Positions 1 to 12,930 of a stretch of 12,930 nucleotides of DNA are shown one piece after another (position 1 is the first letter of the stretch; every line of letters begins with the position of its first letter). This DNA comes from JBEAOO01 sp041164825 (GTDB taxonomy: Bacteria > Pseudomonadota > Gammaproteobacteria > Burkholderiales > Burkholderiaceae_C): assembly GCA_041164825.1 (NCBI GenBank), contig JBEAOO010000305.1:1-12930 (forward strand). The letters run 5' to 3'. The notes beneath the pieces are model-generated. The model saw nothing but the letters and a program-made list of their open reading frames with translations. It made no database searches and was not told where the DNA came from. Both the position numbers and the translations under genes were made by a program.

Positions 1-126
1 GGGCGATGTGCGGAGGTCAAAGGGGAATGGACCGACCGAAGGGAGGGCCAGGAGGACACGGAGCACATCGCCCCGGCCCATCGCCGCCCTCGCGCCAAGC
101 GTCGAACGAGAGACTTTCGAACGTGA
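1..126 (+). other. Structured region at window edge: candidate small RNA, or 3' end of a gene cut by the window
   Basis: Bases 1-11 (GGGCGATGTGC) and 63-73 (GCACATCGCCC) are a perfect 11-bp inverted repeat. Between them lies a purine-rich stretch with seven GGA triplets (12-14, 24-26, 29-31, 42-44, 51-53, 54-56, 60-62). An inner hairpin can form from 11-18 with 30-38. A strong terminator follows at 130-155, so a plus-strand transcript through this structure would end there. GGA motifs exposed in loops are typical of CsrA/RsmA-sequestering RNAs, but G-rich sequence alone raises their number. Alternatively, plus frame 1 is open from the window edge to a TGA at 124-126, four bases before the terminator stem, and could be the basic tail of a protein. 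Neither reading can be settled because the window cuts the element. Confidence 0.3.
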
Positions 127-129
127 AAA

Positions 130-155
130 GGCCCGCAGCGAAGCGGGCCCTTTTT
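130..155. terminator. Rho-independent terminator, probably bidirectional
   Basis: A perfect 7-bp G+C stem, GGCCCGC at 130-136 pairing with GCGGGCC at 143-149, encloses a 6-base loop AGCGAA. On the plus strand it is followed by CTTTTTGCTTTC, a good U-tract. On the minus strand it is followed by TTTTCACG. It therefore can end whatever enters from the left edge and also ygiQ, whose stop lies about 55 bases away on the minus strand. Confidence 0.85.
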
Positions 156-207
156 GCTTTCGCGCAGATCGGGCAGGCCACCCTGGGCCCACACGGCATT
201 CACACCA

Positions 208-2709
208 TCAACGCGGCTTCTTGCCCCGCGCCGCCAACGGCTGACTGGGCTTGACGGTGCCACTGCTGCGCTGCACGCCAGGGGCTGCAGGACGCTGCAT
301 CGCCGCCTTGCCAGGGCCAGGGCGCCCCGCGCCGTTGTCACGTGGTGGCAGGCCCGTGTGCTGGGTCAGCATGCGGCCCTTCACCGGAGTGTTGTGGTTG
401 GCCGCGCGGGCCGGCGCTTGGCCCGGCTGCACGGCGCTGTGGCGCGCCACGCTGCCCACCTTGGCGCTCGGCTTGCTCACCGACGGCTTCACGCCCACGG
501 GCGTGGAGTTGGAGCGGCGCGCGCTTTGGTAGCTGCCATCGGTGCTGGGCTGGAAGGTGGGGATCAAATGCCACTTGCCATTGCCGATCAGATCGGCGCG
601 GCCCATCTCCTTGAGCGCCTCGCGCAGCATCGGCCAGTTGTTGGCATCGTGGTAGCGCAAAAAGGCCTTGTGCAGGCGGCGGCGGCGGTCGCCGCGCACG
701 ATGTCCACCACCTCGCCCTTGGCCGGGTCGCGGCTGATGCCCTTGAGCGGGTTGCGGCCCGAGTGGTACATGGCCGTGGCCGTGGCCATGGGGCTCGGGT
801 AGAAGGTTTGCACCTGGTCGGCCTTGAAGCCATTGCGCTTCAGCCACAGCGCCAGGTTCATCATGTCTTCGTCGCTGGTGCCGGGGTGAGCGGCGATGAA
901 GTACGGGATCAGGTACTGCTTCTTGCCCGCTTCTTCGCTGAACTTTTCGAACAGCGCTTTGAAGCGGTCGTAGGTGCCGATGCCCGGCTTCATCATCTTT
1001 GACAGCGGCCCACCTTCGGTGTGCTCCGGGGCGATCTTCAGGTAACCGCCGACGTGGTGCGTCACCAGCTCTTTGATGTACTCGGGCGACTTGACGGCCA
1101 GGTCGTAGCGCAGGCCGGAGCCGATCAAAATCTTCTTGATGCCACGCAGCGCGCGGCCGCGCCGGTACATGTTGATGAGCGGCGTGTGGTCGGTGTTGAG
1201 GTTGCTGCAGATGCCGGGGTAGACGCAGCTCGGCTTGCGGCAGGCGGCCTCGATCTCGGGCGATTTGCAACCGATGCGGTACATGTTGGCCGTGGGGCCG
1301 CCGAGGTCAGAGATGACGCCGGTGAAGCCCTTCACCTTGTCGCGAATGTCCTCGATCTCTTTGATGACCGAATCTTCGCTGCGGCTTTGGATGATGCGGC
1401 CTTCGTGCTCGGTGATGGAGCAGAAGGTGCAGCCGCCAAAACAGCCGCGCATGATGTTGACGCTGAAACGGATCATCTCCCACGCGGGGATTTTGGTCTC
1501 GCCGTCGTGGCTGCCGTTTTCGTCGGCATAACTCGGGTGCGGCGCGCGGGCGTAGGGCAGGTCAAACACCTGGTCCATCTCGTCCATGCTCAGCGGAATC
1601 GGCGGCGGGTTGATCCACACATCGCGCGCGATGTGGCCCTCGCCGTGGCGCTGCACCAGCGCGCGGGCGTTGCCCGGGTTGGTCTCCAGGTGCAGCACGC
1701 GGTTGGCGTGCGCATACAGCACCGGGTCGCTCTTGACCTGCTCAAACGCCGGCAGGCGCACCACCGTGCGGTCGCGCGGGGTGCTGATGGCGCGGCCGTT
1801 TTGTTTTTCCAGCGGGCGGCGCACGATCATCATCGGCTTGGCGCCATCGGACAACGCAGGCGCTTCGCCTGCGGCCTTGGTGCAGGTGGCGCCGTTGTCT
1901 TCGGCTTGCTCTTCCAGCGTCAGGTAGGGGTTGAGCAAACGCTCGACCTTGCCGGGTTGATCCACCTCGGTCGAGTCGATCTCGAACCAGCCATCCAGCA
2001 GCACGTCGTCGGGCTTGCGCATGAAGGCGGTGCCGCGCACGTCGGTCATGCTCTCAATGGTCTGCTTTTGCGCCAGGCGGTGCGCCACTTCCACGATCGC
2101 GCGCTCGGCGTTGCCGTACAGCAGCAGGTCGGCCTTGGCGTCGACCAGGATCGAGCGGCGCACCTTGTCGCTCCAGTAGTCGTAATGCGCGATGCGGCGC
2201 AGGCTGGCCTCGATGCCACCCACCACCACCGGCACGTCCTTGAAGGCCTCGTTGCAGCGCTGGGTGTAGACCAGCGTGGCGCGGTCGGGGCGCTTGCCGC
2301 CCACGTTGCCGGGCGTGTAGGCGTCGTCACTGCGGATCTTGCGATCGGCGGTGTAGCGGTTGATCATCGAATCCATGTTGCCGGCGGCCACGCCGAAAAA
2401 CAGGTTCGGCTTGCCGAGCGCGCGGAAGGCCTCGGCCGAGTTCCAGTCGGGCTGGGCAATGATGCCGACCCGGAAGCCCTGCGCCTCCAGCGTGCGGCCG
2501 ATAACCGCCATGCCGAAGCTGGGGTGGTCCACGTAGGCATCGCCCGTCACGATGATCACGTCGCAGCTGTCCCAGCCGAGCTGGTTCATTTCGGCGCGGC
2601 TCATGGGCAGGAACGGCGCCACCCCGAAGCGCTTGGCCCAGTAAGGGCGGTACGCGGTCAGCGGCTTGGCGCGCGGCATGGCCGGGGCGGTGTGGGTGGC
2701 GGTGGACAT
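208..2709 (-). CDS. ygiQ: YgiQ family radical SAM protein
   Basis: An 833-residue cytoplasmic protein of the YgiQ family (UPF0313), whose substrate is unknown. The N-terminal YgiQ domain (about residues 20-400) carries the family's GVAPFLP and VTGDAYVDHPSFGMAVIG segments. The radical SAM domain follows, with CxxxCxxC at Cys423, Cys427 and Cys430 to ligate the 4Fe-4S cluster that cleaves S-adenosylmethionine. A second cysteine group, Cys481, 490, 495 and 501, could hold another metal cluster, which is inference. The C-terminal part contains the conserved KADQVQTFYPSP region and then, from about residue 720, a 110-residue Ser/Pro/Ala/Arg/Lys-rich tail that looks disordered and strongly basic. 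A low-complexity linker lies near residues 270-290. The start ATG has only a poor ribosome site, but the family N-terminus follows at residue 20 and no better start is visible. It is divergent from psuK and ends before the 130-155 terminator. Confidence 0.95.
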   Translation of the reverse strand: MSTATHTAPAMPRAKPLTAYRPYWAKRFGVAPFLPMSRAEMNQLGWDSCDVIIVTGDAYVDHPSFGMAVIGRTLEAQGFRVGIIAQPDWNSAEAFRALGKPNLFFGVAAGNMDSMINRYTADRKIRSDDAYTPGNVGGKRPDRATLVYTQRCNEAFKDVPVVVGGIEASLRRIAHYDYWSDKVRRSILVDAKADLLLYGNAERAIVEVAHRLAQKQTIESMTDVRGTAFMRKPDDVLLDGWFEIDSTEVDQPGKVERLLNPYLTLEEQAEDNGATCTKAAGEAPALSDGAKPMMIVRRPLEKQNGRAISTPRDRTVVRLPAFEQVKSDPVLYAHANRVLHLETNPGNARALVQRHGEGHIARDVWINPPPIPLSMDEMDQVFDLPYARAPHPSYADENGSHDGETKIPAWEMIRFSVNIMRGCFGGCTFCSITEHEGRIIQSRSEDSVIKEIEDIRDKVKGFTGVISDLGGPTANMYRIGCKSPEIEAACRKPSCVYPGICSNLNTDHTPLINMYRRGRALRGIKKILIGSGLRYDLAVKSPEYIKELVTHHVGGYLKIAPEHTEGGPLSKMMKPGIGTYDRFKALFEKFSEEAGKKQYLIPYFIAAHPGTSDEDMMNLALWLKRNGFKADQVQTFYPSPMATATAMYHSGRNPLKGISRDPAKGEVVDIVRGDRRRRLHKAFLRYHDANNWPMLREALKEMGRADLIGNGKWHLIPTFQPSTDGSYQSARRSNSTPVGVKPSVSKPSAKVGSVARHSAVQPGQAPARAANHNTPVKGRMLTQHTGLPPRDNGAGRPGPGKAAMQRPAAPGVQRSSGTVKPSQPLAARGKKPR

Positions 2710-2869
2710 AGGGGATCACGCAGAAAAAAGCTCGGCGGGGCACAACGCGCCCGCCGGTTGACGTCGCGCATTGTCCCGCACCCCGGCCCACATGACGGTG
2801 GCCTGACATTGCGCAGGGCCATTATCAAACACTTGTTTGTCATTTAAGACAATTGTTAAACTCCGGACC
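2710..2869. promoter_or_regulatory. Divergent regulatory region between ygiQ and psuK
   Basis: This 160-bp gap separates two divergent starts. Its psuK-proximal 50 bases are AT-rich, unlike the rest of the window. For ygiQ, GATAAT on the minus strand (2826 to 2821) matches the -10 consensus at five of six positions, but no -35 at the usual distance was found. For psuK, TAAACT at 2857-2862 with TTGTTT at 2833-2838 (18-base spacer) is a weak sigma-70 candidate that would put the start of transcription at or beside the ATG. No terminator or riboswitch-like fold was noticed. Confidence 0.5.
2826..2856. promoter_or_regulatory. Twin operator-like palindromes upstream of psuK
   Basis: CAAACA-CT-TGTTTG at 2826-2839 is an inverted repeat with six-base arms and a two-base centre. 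ACAATTGT at 2849-2856 is a perfect palindrome. Both contain the core ACA-NN-TGT (2829-2836 and 2849-2856), and the centres are exactly 20 bp apart, about two helical turns, so dimers bound to them would sit on the same face of the DNA. They overlap the candidate psuK promoter and end 13 bases before its ATG. The winged HTH at the N-terminus of PsuK is the obvious candidate to bind here, which is inference. Confidence 0.45.
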
Positions 2870-3973
2870 ATGAGCGATGCGCCGCGCGAACAACTGCTGC
2901 AATTGATCCAGCACAACCCTTACGTCACCCAGCAAGCGCTGGCTGAGGCGCTGGGGCTGTCGCGCTCGGCCGTGGCCGGCCACGTGGCCGCCCTCACCCG
3001 CGAAGGCCGCCTGCTGGGCCGTGCCTACGTGCTGCCGCAACGCCGCCCGCTGGTGTGCATCGGCGGCGCGAACATCGACCGCAAGCTCAGCAGCATCGCC
3101 CCGGTGCAGCCCGGCACCAGCAACCCCGCCACGCAAACCGAGAGCTGGGGCGGCGTGGCCCGCAACATCGCCGAAAACCTGGCCCGCCTGGGCGCGCCGG
3201 TGCAGCTGCTCACCGCCGTGGGCGACGACGCCACGGGTGCGGCCCTGCTGGACCACGCCGAGGGCCTGGGCATGCACACCCAAGGCACGCTGCACGTGAG
3301 CGGCAGCGTCAGCGGCAGCTACACCGCCGTGCTGGCACCCGATGGCGAACTGGTGCTGGCCCTGGCCCACATGGGCCTGGTCGACCAACTGACCCCCGAC
3401 TGGCTGGCGCAAACCCGCGCCCAGCGCAACGGCGCAGCCCTCTGGCTGGCCGACCTGAACCTGCCCGCCGACACCCTGGCCGCGCTCTGCGACGACGCCC
3501 TGCAGCACAGCACGCCGCTGGTGCTGGTGGCCGTCTCGGCGCCCAAGATGGCGCGGCTGCCGGCCACGCTGCAGGGCGTGCGCTTGCTGATCCTCAACCA
3601 GGATGAGTTGGCCGCCCTCAGCGACCGCCCGCTGCGCACCCGCGCCGATCTCAGCGCCGCCTGCCTGGCGCTGCGCCAGCGCGGCGTGCAAGACGTGGTG
3701 CTCACCCTGGGCATCGACGGCCTGCTCTGCACCCAAGGCGACACCACGCTGCACCTCACGCCGCCGGCTGTGACCGTGCGCGACGTCACCGGCGCTGGCG
3801 ACGCGCTGACGGCCGGCGTGTGCTGGTCACTCGTGCAAGCGCCCGACGACCTGGCCCTGGCCTGCCGACGTGGCCAGCACCTGGCCGCCCTCACCTTGCA
3901 GTCCGAGGCGTCCGTGTCGCCGGACATCCACGCCCGCACCCTCCTCGATCTTCCAGCCCCCACCGCGCCATGA
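2870..3973 (+). CDS. psuK: Pseudouridine kinase (PfkB family) with N-terminal winged HTH domain
   Basis: A 367-residue cytoplasmic protein predicted to phosphorylate pseudouridine to pseudouridine 5'-phosphate with ATP. Residues 6-50 form a winged helix-turn-helix (NPYVTQQALAEALGLSRSAV is the HTH core). Residues 61-365 form a PfkB/ribokinase domain: GGANID near residue 65, the Gly-rich signature 1 at 93-108 (WGGVARNIAENLARLG), and signature 2 at 305-319 containing GAGD, where Asp311 should be the catalytic base. The pseudouridine assignment rests on the 4-bp ATGA overlap with psuG. The ATG at 2870 is preferred to an in-frame TTG at 2837, because the extra 11 residues precede the HTH and the TTG lies inside the operator-like repeat. 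The ribosome site is weak. The HTH implies that the enzyme also acts as a regulator, perhaps of its own operon. Confidence 0.88.
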   Translation: MSDAPREQLLQLIQHNPYVTQQALAEALGLSRSAVAGHVAALTREGRLLGRAYVLPQRRPLVCIGGANIDRKLSSIAPVQPGTSNPATQTESWGGVARNIAENLARLGAPVQLLTAVGDDATGAALLDHAEGLGMHTQGTLHVSGSVSGSYTAVLAPDGELVLALAHMGLVDQLTPDWLAQTRAQRNGAALWLADLNLPADTLAALCDDALQHSTPLVLVAVSAPKMARLPATLQGVRLLILNQDELAALSDRPLRTRADLSAACLALRQRGVQDVVLTLGIDGLLCTQGDTTLHLTPPAVTVRDVTGAGDALTAGVCWSLVQAPDDLALACRRGQHLAALTLQSEASVSPDIHARTLLDLPAPTAP

Positions 3974-4899
3974 GCCTCCTGTCCGACTACGCCCCTTTCC
4001 TCGCCTACTCCGACGAGGTGGCCGCCGCCCGAGCCGCGGGCCTGCCCATCGTCGCGCTCGAGAGCACCATCATCAGCCACGGCATGCCTTACCCGCAGAA
4101 CGTGCAGACTGCGCGTGAGGTCGAGCAAATCATCCGCGACCACGGCGCCGTGCCCGCCACCATCGCCGTGCTGGGCGGCAAGATCCGCATCGGTTTGTCG
4201 AGCGATGAGTTGGAGCTGCTCGGCACCTCGCCGAATGCGATGAAGGTCAGCCGCCGCGACCTGTCCTTCGTGGTCAGCACCGGTGCCGTCGGCGCCACCA
4301 CCGTGGCCGCCACCATGATCTGCGCCGCGCTGGCCGACATCGCCGTGTTCGTGACCGGTGGCATCGGCGGTGTGCACCGCGGCGCCGAGACCAGTTTCGA
4401 CATCTCGGCCGACCTGCAAGAGCTGGCTCAAACCTCGGTGGCTGTGGTGTGCGCCGGCGTCAAAAGCATCCTCGACATCGGCCTGACGCTCGAATACCTG
4501 GAGACCCACGGCGTGCCCGTGGTGAGCGTGGGCCACGACAACTTCGCCGCCTTCTACACGCCCGACAGCGGCTTCAAAGCCGACTTCCGCCTCGACACCG
4601 CCGCCGAGCAAGCCGCCTTCTTGCGCACCAAATGGGCGCTCGGCCTGGCCGGCGGCGTGGTGGTGAGCAACCCGGTTCCGCCGGACCAAGCCATGCCGCG
4701 CGTGCTGATCGACCAGATCACCGAACAAGCGCTGAAAGAAGCCGGCGAGCAAGGCATCACCGGCAAGGCCGTCACGCCCTTCCTGCTCGCCCGCATCAAG
4801 GCCCTCACCGCTGGCCGAAGCTTGGTCACCAACATCGCGCTGGTGAAAAACAATGCGCGAGTGGGGGCTGAGTTGGCGGTGGCGTTCGGGGCGCTCTGA
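3970..4899 (+). CDS. psuG: Pseudouridine-5'-phosphate glycosidase
   Basis: A 309-residue enzyme that breaks the C-C glycosidic bond of pseudouridine 5'-phosphate, giving uracil and ribose 5-phosphate; this is the second step of pseudouridine catabolism. The family is recognised from ALESTIISHGMPYPQN at 29-43, VSTGAVGATTVAATM at 102-116, FVTGGIGGVHRGAE at 127-140 and GVKSILDIGLTLEYLE at 163-178. Glu31, Lys92, Asp148 (metal ligand), Lys165 (Schiff-base lysine) and Asn288 match the E. coli PsuG catalytic positions as I recall them, with an offset of at most one residue. The length is normal for the family. The ATG at 3970 shares four bases with the psuK stop, indicating translational coupling. 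Longer in-frame starts run back through psuK in another frame and are rejected. No nucleoside transporter gene is adjacent. Confidence 0.96.
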   Translation: MSLLSDYAPFLAYSDEVAAARAAGLPIVALESTIISHGMPYPQNVQTAREVEQIIRDHGAVPATIAVLGGKIRIGLSSDELELLGTSPNAMKVSRRDLSFVVSTGAVGATTVAATMICAALADIAVFVTGGIGGVHRGAETSFDISADLQELAQTSVAVVCAGVKSILDIGLTLEYLETHGVPVVSVGHDNFAAFYTPDSGFKADFRLDTAAEQAAFLRTKWALGLAGGVVVSNPVPPDQAMPRVLIDQITEQALKEAGEQGITGKAVTPFLLARIKALTAGRSLVTNIALVKNNARVGAELAVAFGAL

Positions 4900-4983
4900 G
4901 GCCCAGCACAACAGCGCGCCCCCGGAGAAACGGCCGCAGCAGTCGGTCCAGGCTGGTTTCGCCATCCAACGCCGGGAGCCCGC

Positions 4984-5226
4984 ATGTCCAACGCTGTTGA
5001 TGCCCTCCTCGCCGAGGCCATGAAGTTGTCCCCAGAGGACCGCGCCGAACTCATCGATCGGCTTGTGCCCACGCTCCTGCCGCATGAGCCGTTGCACCCC
5101 GAGTGGCAGGCGGAAATCGCCAGACGTGTGGCCGACATGGACGCTGGGCGCGACCTCGGTATCCCCGCAGAAGAGGCCATGGCTCAACTGCGCGCGCACA
5201 TCCTCAGCCGCCGGCCCCGCCCATGA
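4984..5226 (+). CDS. Putative addiction module antitoxin, without a toxin partner
   Basis: An 80-residue acidic-helical protein of the putative addiction module component family (TIGR02574 / PF09720 type), recognised from KLSPEDRAELIDRLVPTL at 14-31, EWQAEIARRVADMDAGR at 39-55 and the following short helix with IPAEEAMAQLR. Members normally precede a ParE/RelE-type toxin, bind and neutralise it, and repress the shared promoter. A good ribosome site, GGGAG at 4974-4978, sits five bases before the ATG. It lies 84 bp after psuG on the same strand with no clear terminator between them, so it may be read from the psuKG promoter or its own. Its stop overlaps an ATG (ATGA) as expected for a toxin start, but no toxin follows. 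It looks like an orphan or a relic of a module. Confidence 0.8.
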   Translation: MSNAVDALLAEAMKLSPEDRAELIDRLVPTLLPHEPLHPEWQAEIARRVADMDAGRDLGIPAEEAMAQLRAHILSRRPRP

Positions 5227-5270
5227 GCCTGGTCAGCGGCCTGGCCGGCCGTGCTGAATGCCTGGGCTGA
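5223..5270 (+). pseudogene. 15-codon frame at the expected toxin position, possible toxin remnant
   Basis: An ATG overlapping the antitoxin stop (ATGA at 5223-5226) opens a frame of only 15 codons, MSLVSGLAGRAECLG, ending at TGA 5268-5270. The position and overlap are what a ParE/RelE toxin of this module type would show. I see no convincing toxin similarity in this peptide or in the other two frames before the convergent ABC transporter gene ends at 5303. The likely explanation is deletion of the toxin, leaving only its start; chance is also possible. Confidence 0.3.
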
Positions 5271-5292
5271 AAACGGCCCGGCCAGCCCAGGC
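5260..5292. repeat. Perfect 10-bp inverted repeat at the convergent junction, possible terminator hairpin
   Basis: GCCTGGGCTG at 5260-5269 and CAGCCCAGGC at 5283-5292 pair perfectly around a 13-base loop. A second, imperfect pairing overlaps it: GGCCTGGCCGGCCGT at 5238-5252 with the C-rich segment 5273-5293. It lies between the antitoxin and the convergent ABC transporter gene, where a shared terminator would be useful, but neither side has a U-tract, so it is not a classical Rho-independent terminator. Confidence 0.5.
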
Positions 5293-5302
5293 CATCAGGC
5301 CA

Positions 5303-5312
<10 letters not shown>
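5289..5312. repeat. Three tandem copies of the 8-bp unit AGGCCATC
   Basis: AGGCCATC occurs three times in direct succession at 5289-5296, 5297-5304 and 5305-5312. The array contains the stop codon and last codons of the convergent ABC transporter gene. Because the unit is not a multiple of three, loss or gain of one copy would shift the reading past the present stop only if it removed the first TGA; copies beyond it are untranslated. It looks like a slippage product. Confidence 0.85.
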
Positions 5313-7180
<1,868 letters not shown>

Positions 7181-7186
7181 GCGGGG

Positions 7187-7191
7187 TCTCC
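7187..7191 (-). promoter_or_regulatory. Ribosome binding site that decides the ABC exporter start
   Basis: On the minus strand GGAGA is followed by six bases and then GTG at 7180, close to ideal Shine-Dalgarno spacing. The alternative ATG at 7252 has no comparable site. This favours a 625-residue protein over a 649-residue one. Confidence 0.65.
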
Positions 7192-7300
7192 GGGAGATGC
7201 ACGCTGCGGCCCAGGCCAACCCGGGTGGGGTCAGCGGCTGGCAGCAGCGCAACCCGGCATTGTCGGTGTTTGGCGTGTCGCGTGCTTGACGGCCCCGAGT

Positions 7301-11383
<4,083 letters not shown>

Positions 11384-11485
11384 GGGTGCCGATGGAATGC
11401 AATGGGGCGAGGTGCCGGGGCAGGTGGCTCGGCGCGGCTCGCGCGAGGTGGAAGCGACGAGGCGCGCAAGGGGCCGAGCGCGATG
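11384..11485 (-). other. Gap between dbpA and the NRPS-like gene
   Basis: These 102 bases contain no stem with a U-tract and no convincing promoter on the minus strand. A 10-bp palindrome CTCGCGCGAG lies at 11438-11447. Read-through from dbpA into the NRPS-like gene is therefore possible, and no separate regulation of the synthetase is visible. Confidence 0.35.
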
Positions 11486-12898
<1,413 letters not shown>

Positions 12899-12904
12899 CC
12901 CCGG

Positions 12905-12910
12905 ATTATC
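12905..12910 (-). promoter_or_regulatory. Candidate -10 element of dbpA
   Basis: On the minus strand GATAAT at 12910-12905 matches the -10 consensus at five of six positions, only six bases before the dbpA ATG. The -35 would fall at or beyond the window edge and cannot be checked. If real, the transcript would begin at or next to the start codon, consistent with the absence of a spaced ribosome site. Confidence 0.25.
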
Positions 12911-12930
12911 CCGGTGTGGCCAAGTGGGCT

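Noticed and set aside
1021..2847. A 608-codon plus-strand frame opposite ygiQ
   Set aside because: Mirror frame of a conserved radical SAM gene, with no recognisable domain and an Ala/Val/His-rich composition.
2837..2869. TTG start that would add 11 residues to PsuK
   Set aside because: The added residues are not part of the HTH, the TTG has no ribosome site, and it lies in the operator-like repeat.
2710..2869. A riboswitch upstream of psuK
   Set aside because: The candidate promoter lies immediately at the start codon, leaving no room for a structured leader, and no known aptamer motif was seen.
3820..3969. Upstream in-frame extension of psuG by 50 codons
   Set aside because: It would overlap the psuK catalytic end in another frame; the ATG at 3970 forms a typical ATGA overlap and gives the normal family length with catalytic residues at the expected positions.
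3319..5199. A 626-codon minus-strand frame opposite psuK, psuG and the antitoxin
   Set aside because: It crosses three well-supported genes of the other strand and their boundaries, and shows no family features.
5260..5292. Calling the junction hairpin a true Rho-independent terminator
   Set aside because: The stem is perfect but there is no run of T on either strand after it.
5223..5302. A frameshifted ParE/RelE toxin in the 80 bases after the antitoxin
   Set aside because: None of the three plus-strand frames showed a toxin motif that I could defend; the stretch is also far too short for the family.
7181..7252. ATG start adding 24 residues to the ABC exporter
   Set aside because: The GTG at 7180 has GGAG at good spacing, while the extension is Cys/Pro-rich and unlike an exporter N-terminus.

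Overview
The window is GC-rich DNA (by eye about two thirds G+C, third codon positions mostly G or C) with densely packed genes. The gene content (YgiQ-type radical SAM protein with a long basic tail, HTH-fused PsuK kinase plus PsuG, DbpA helicase, NRPS-like polymer synthetase) and the style suggest a betaproteobacterium, probably Burkholderiales and perhaps Comamonadaceae. This placement is inference. No rRNA, tRNA, insertion sequence, phage gene or CRISPR array is visible.

Layout. (1) Bases 1-207 hold no complete gene: a perfect 11-bp inverted repeat starting at the window edge and a strong hairpin terminator at 130-155. (2) 208-2709 (-) is ygiQ. (3) 2710-2869 is a divergent regulatory region with two ACA-NN-TGT boxes exactly 20 bp apart just before the next gene. 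(4) 2870-4899 (+) is a two-gene pseudouridine catabolic operon: a kinase carrying an N-terminal winged HTH (psuK) overlapping by 4 bp with pseudouridine-5'-phosphate glycosidase (psuG). (5) 4984-5226 (+) is an antitoxin of the putative addiction module family whose toxin is missing: the ATGA overlap where the toxin should start opens only a 15-codon frame. (6) 5260-5312 is a scar-like convergent junction with a perfect 10-bp inverted repeat and three copies of an 8-bp tandem repeat. (7) 5303-12898 holds three genes on the minus strand in the order dbpA, a 1360-residue NRPS-like protein, and an ABC exporter.

How they work together. PsuK phosphorylates pseudouridine and PsuG splits the product into uracil and ribose 5-phosphate; the HTH on PsuK may let the enzyme control its own operon. 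The NRPS-like protein has one adenylation domain and one carrier domain, no condensation or thioesterase domain, and then a membrane-embedded C-terminal part built as three repeats of a transmembrane pair followed by a left-handed beta-helix (hexapeptide-repeat) block. This matches the architecture described for epsilon-poly-L-lysine synthetase-type enzymes (A-T, six TM segments, three tandem soluble domains). A hand-derived pocket contains a glutamate that would suit a basic amino acid. The ABC exporter just downstream may carry a product or simply be a neighbour. This pair is the most promising candidate for an undescribed system. dbpA and ygiQ are ordinary housekeeping genes.
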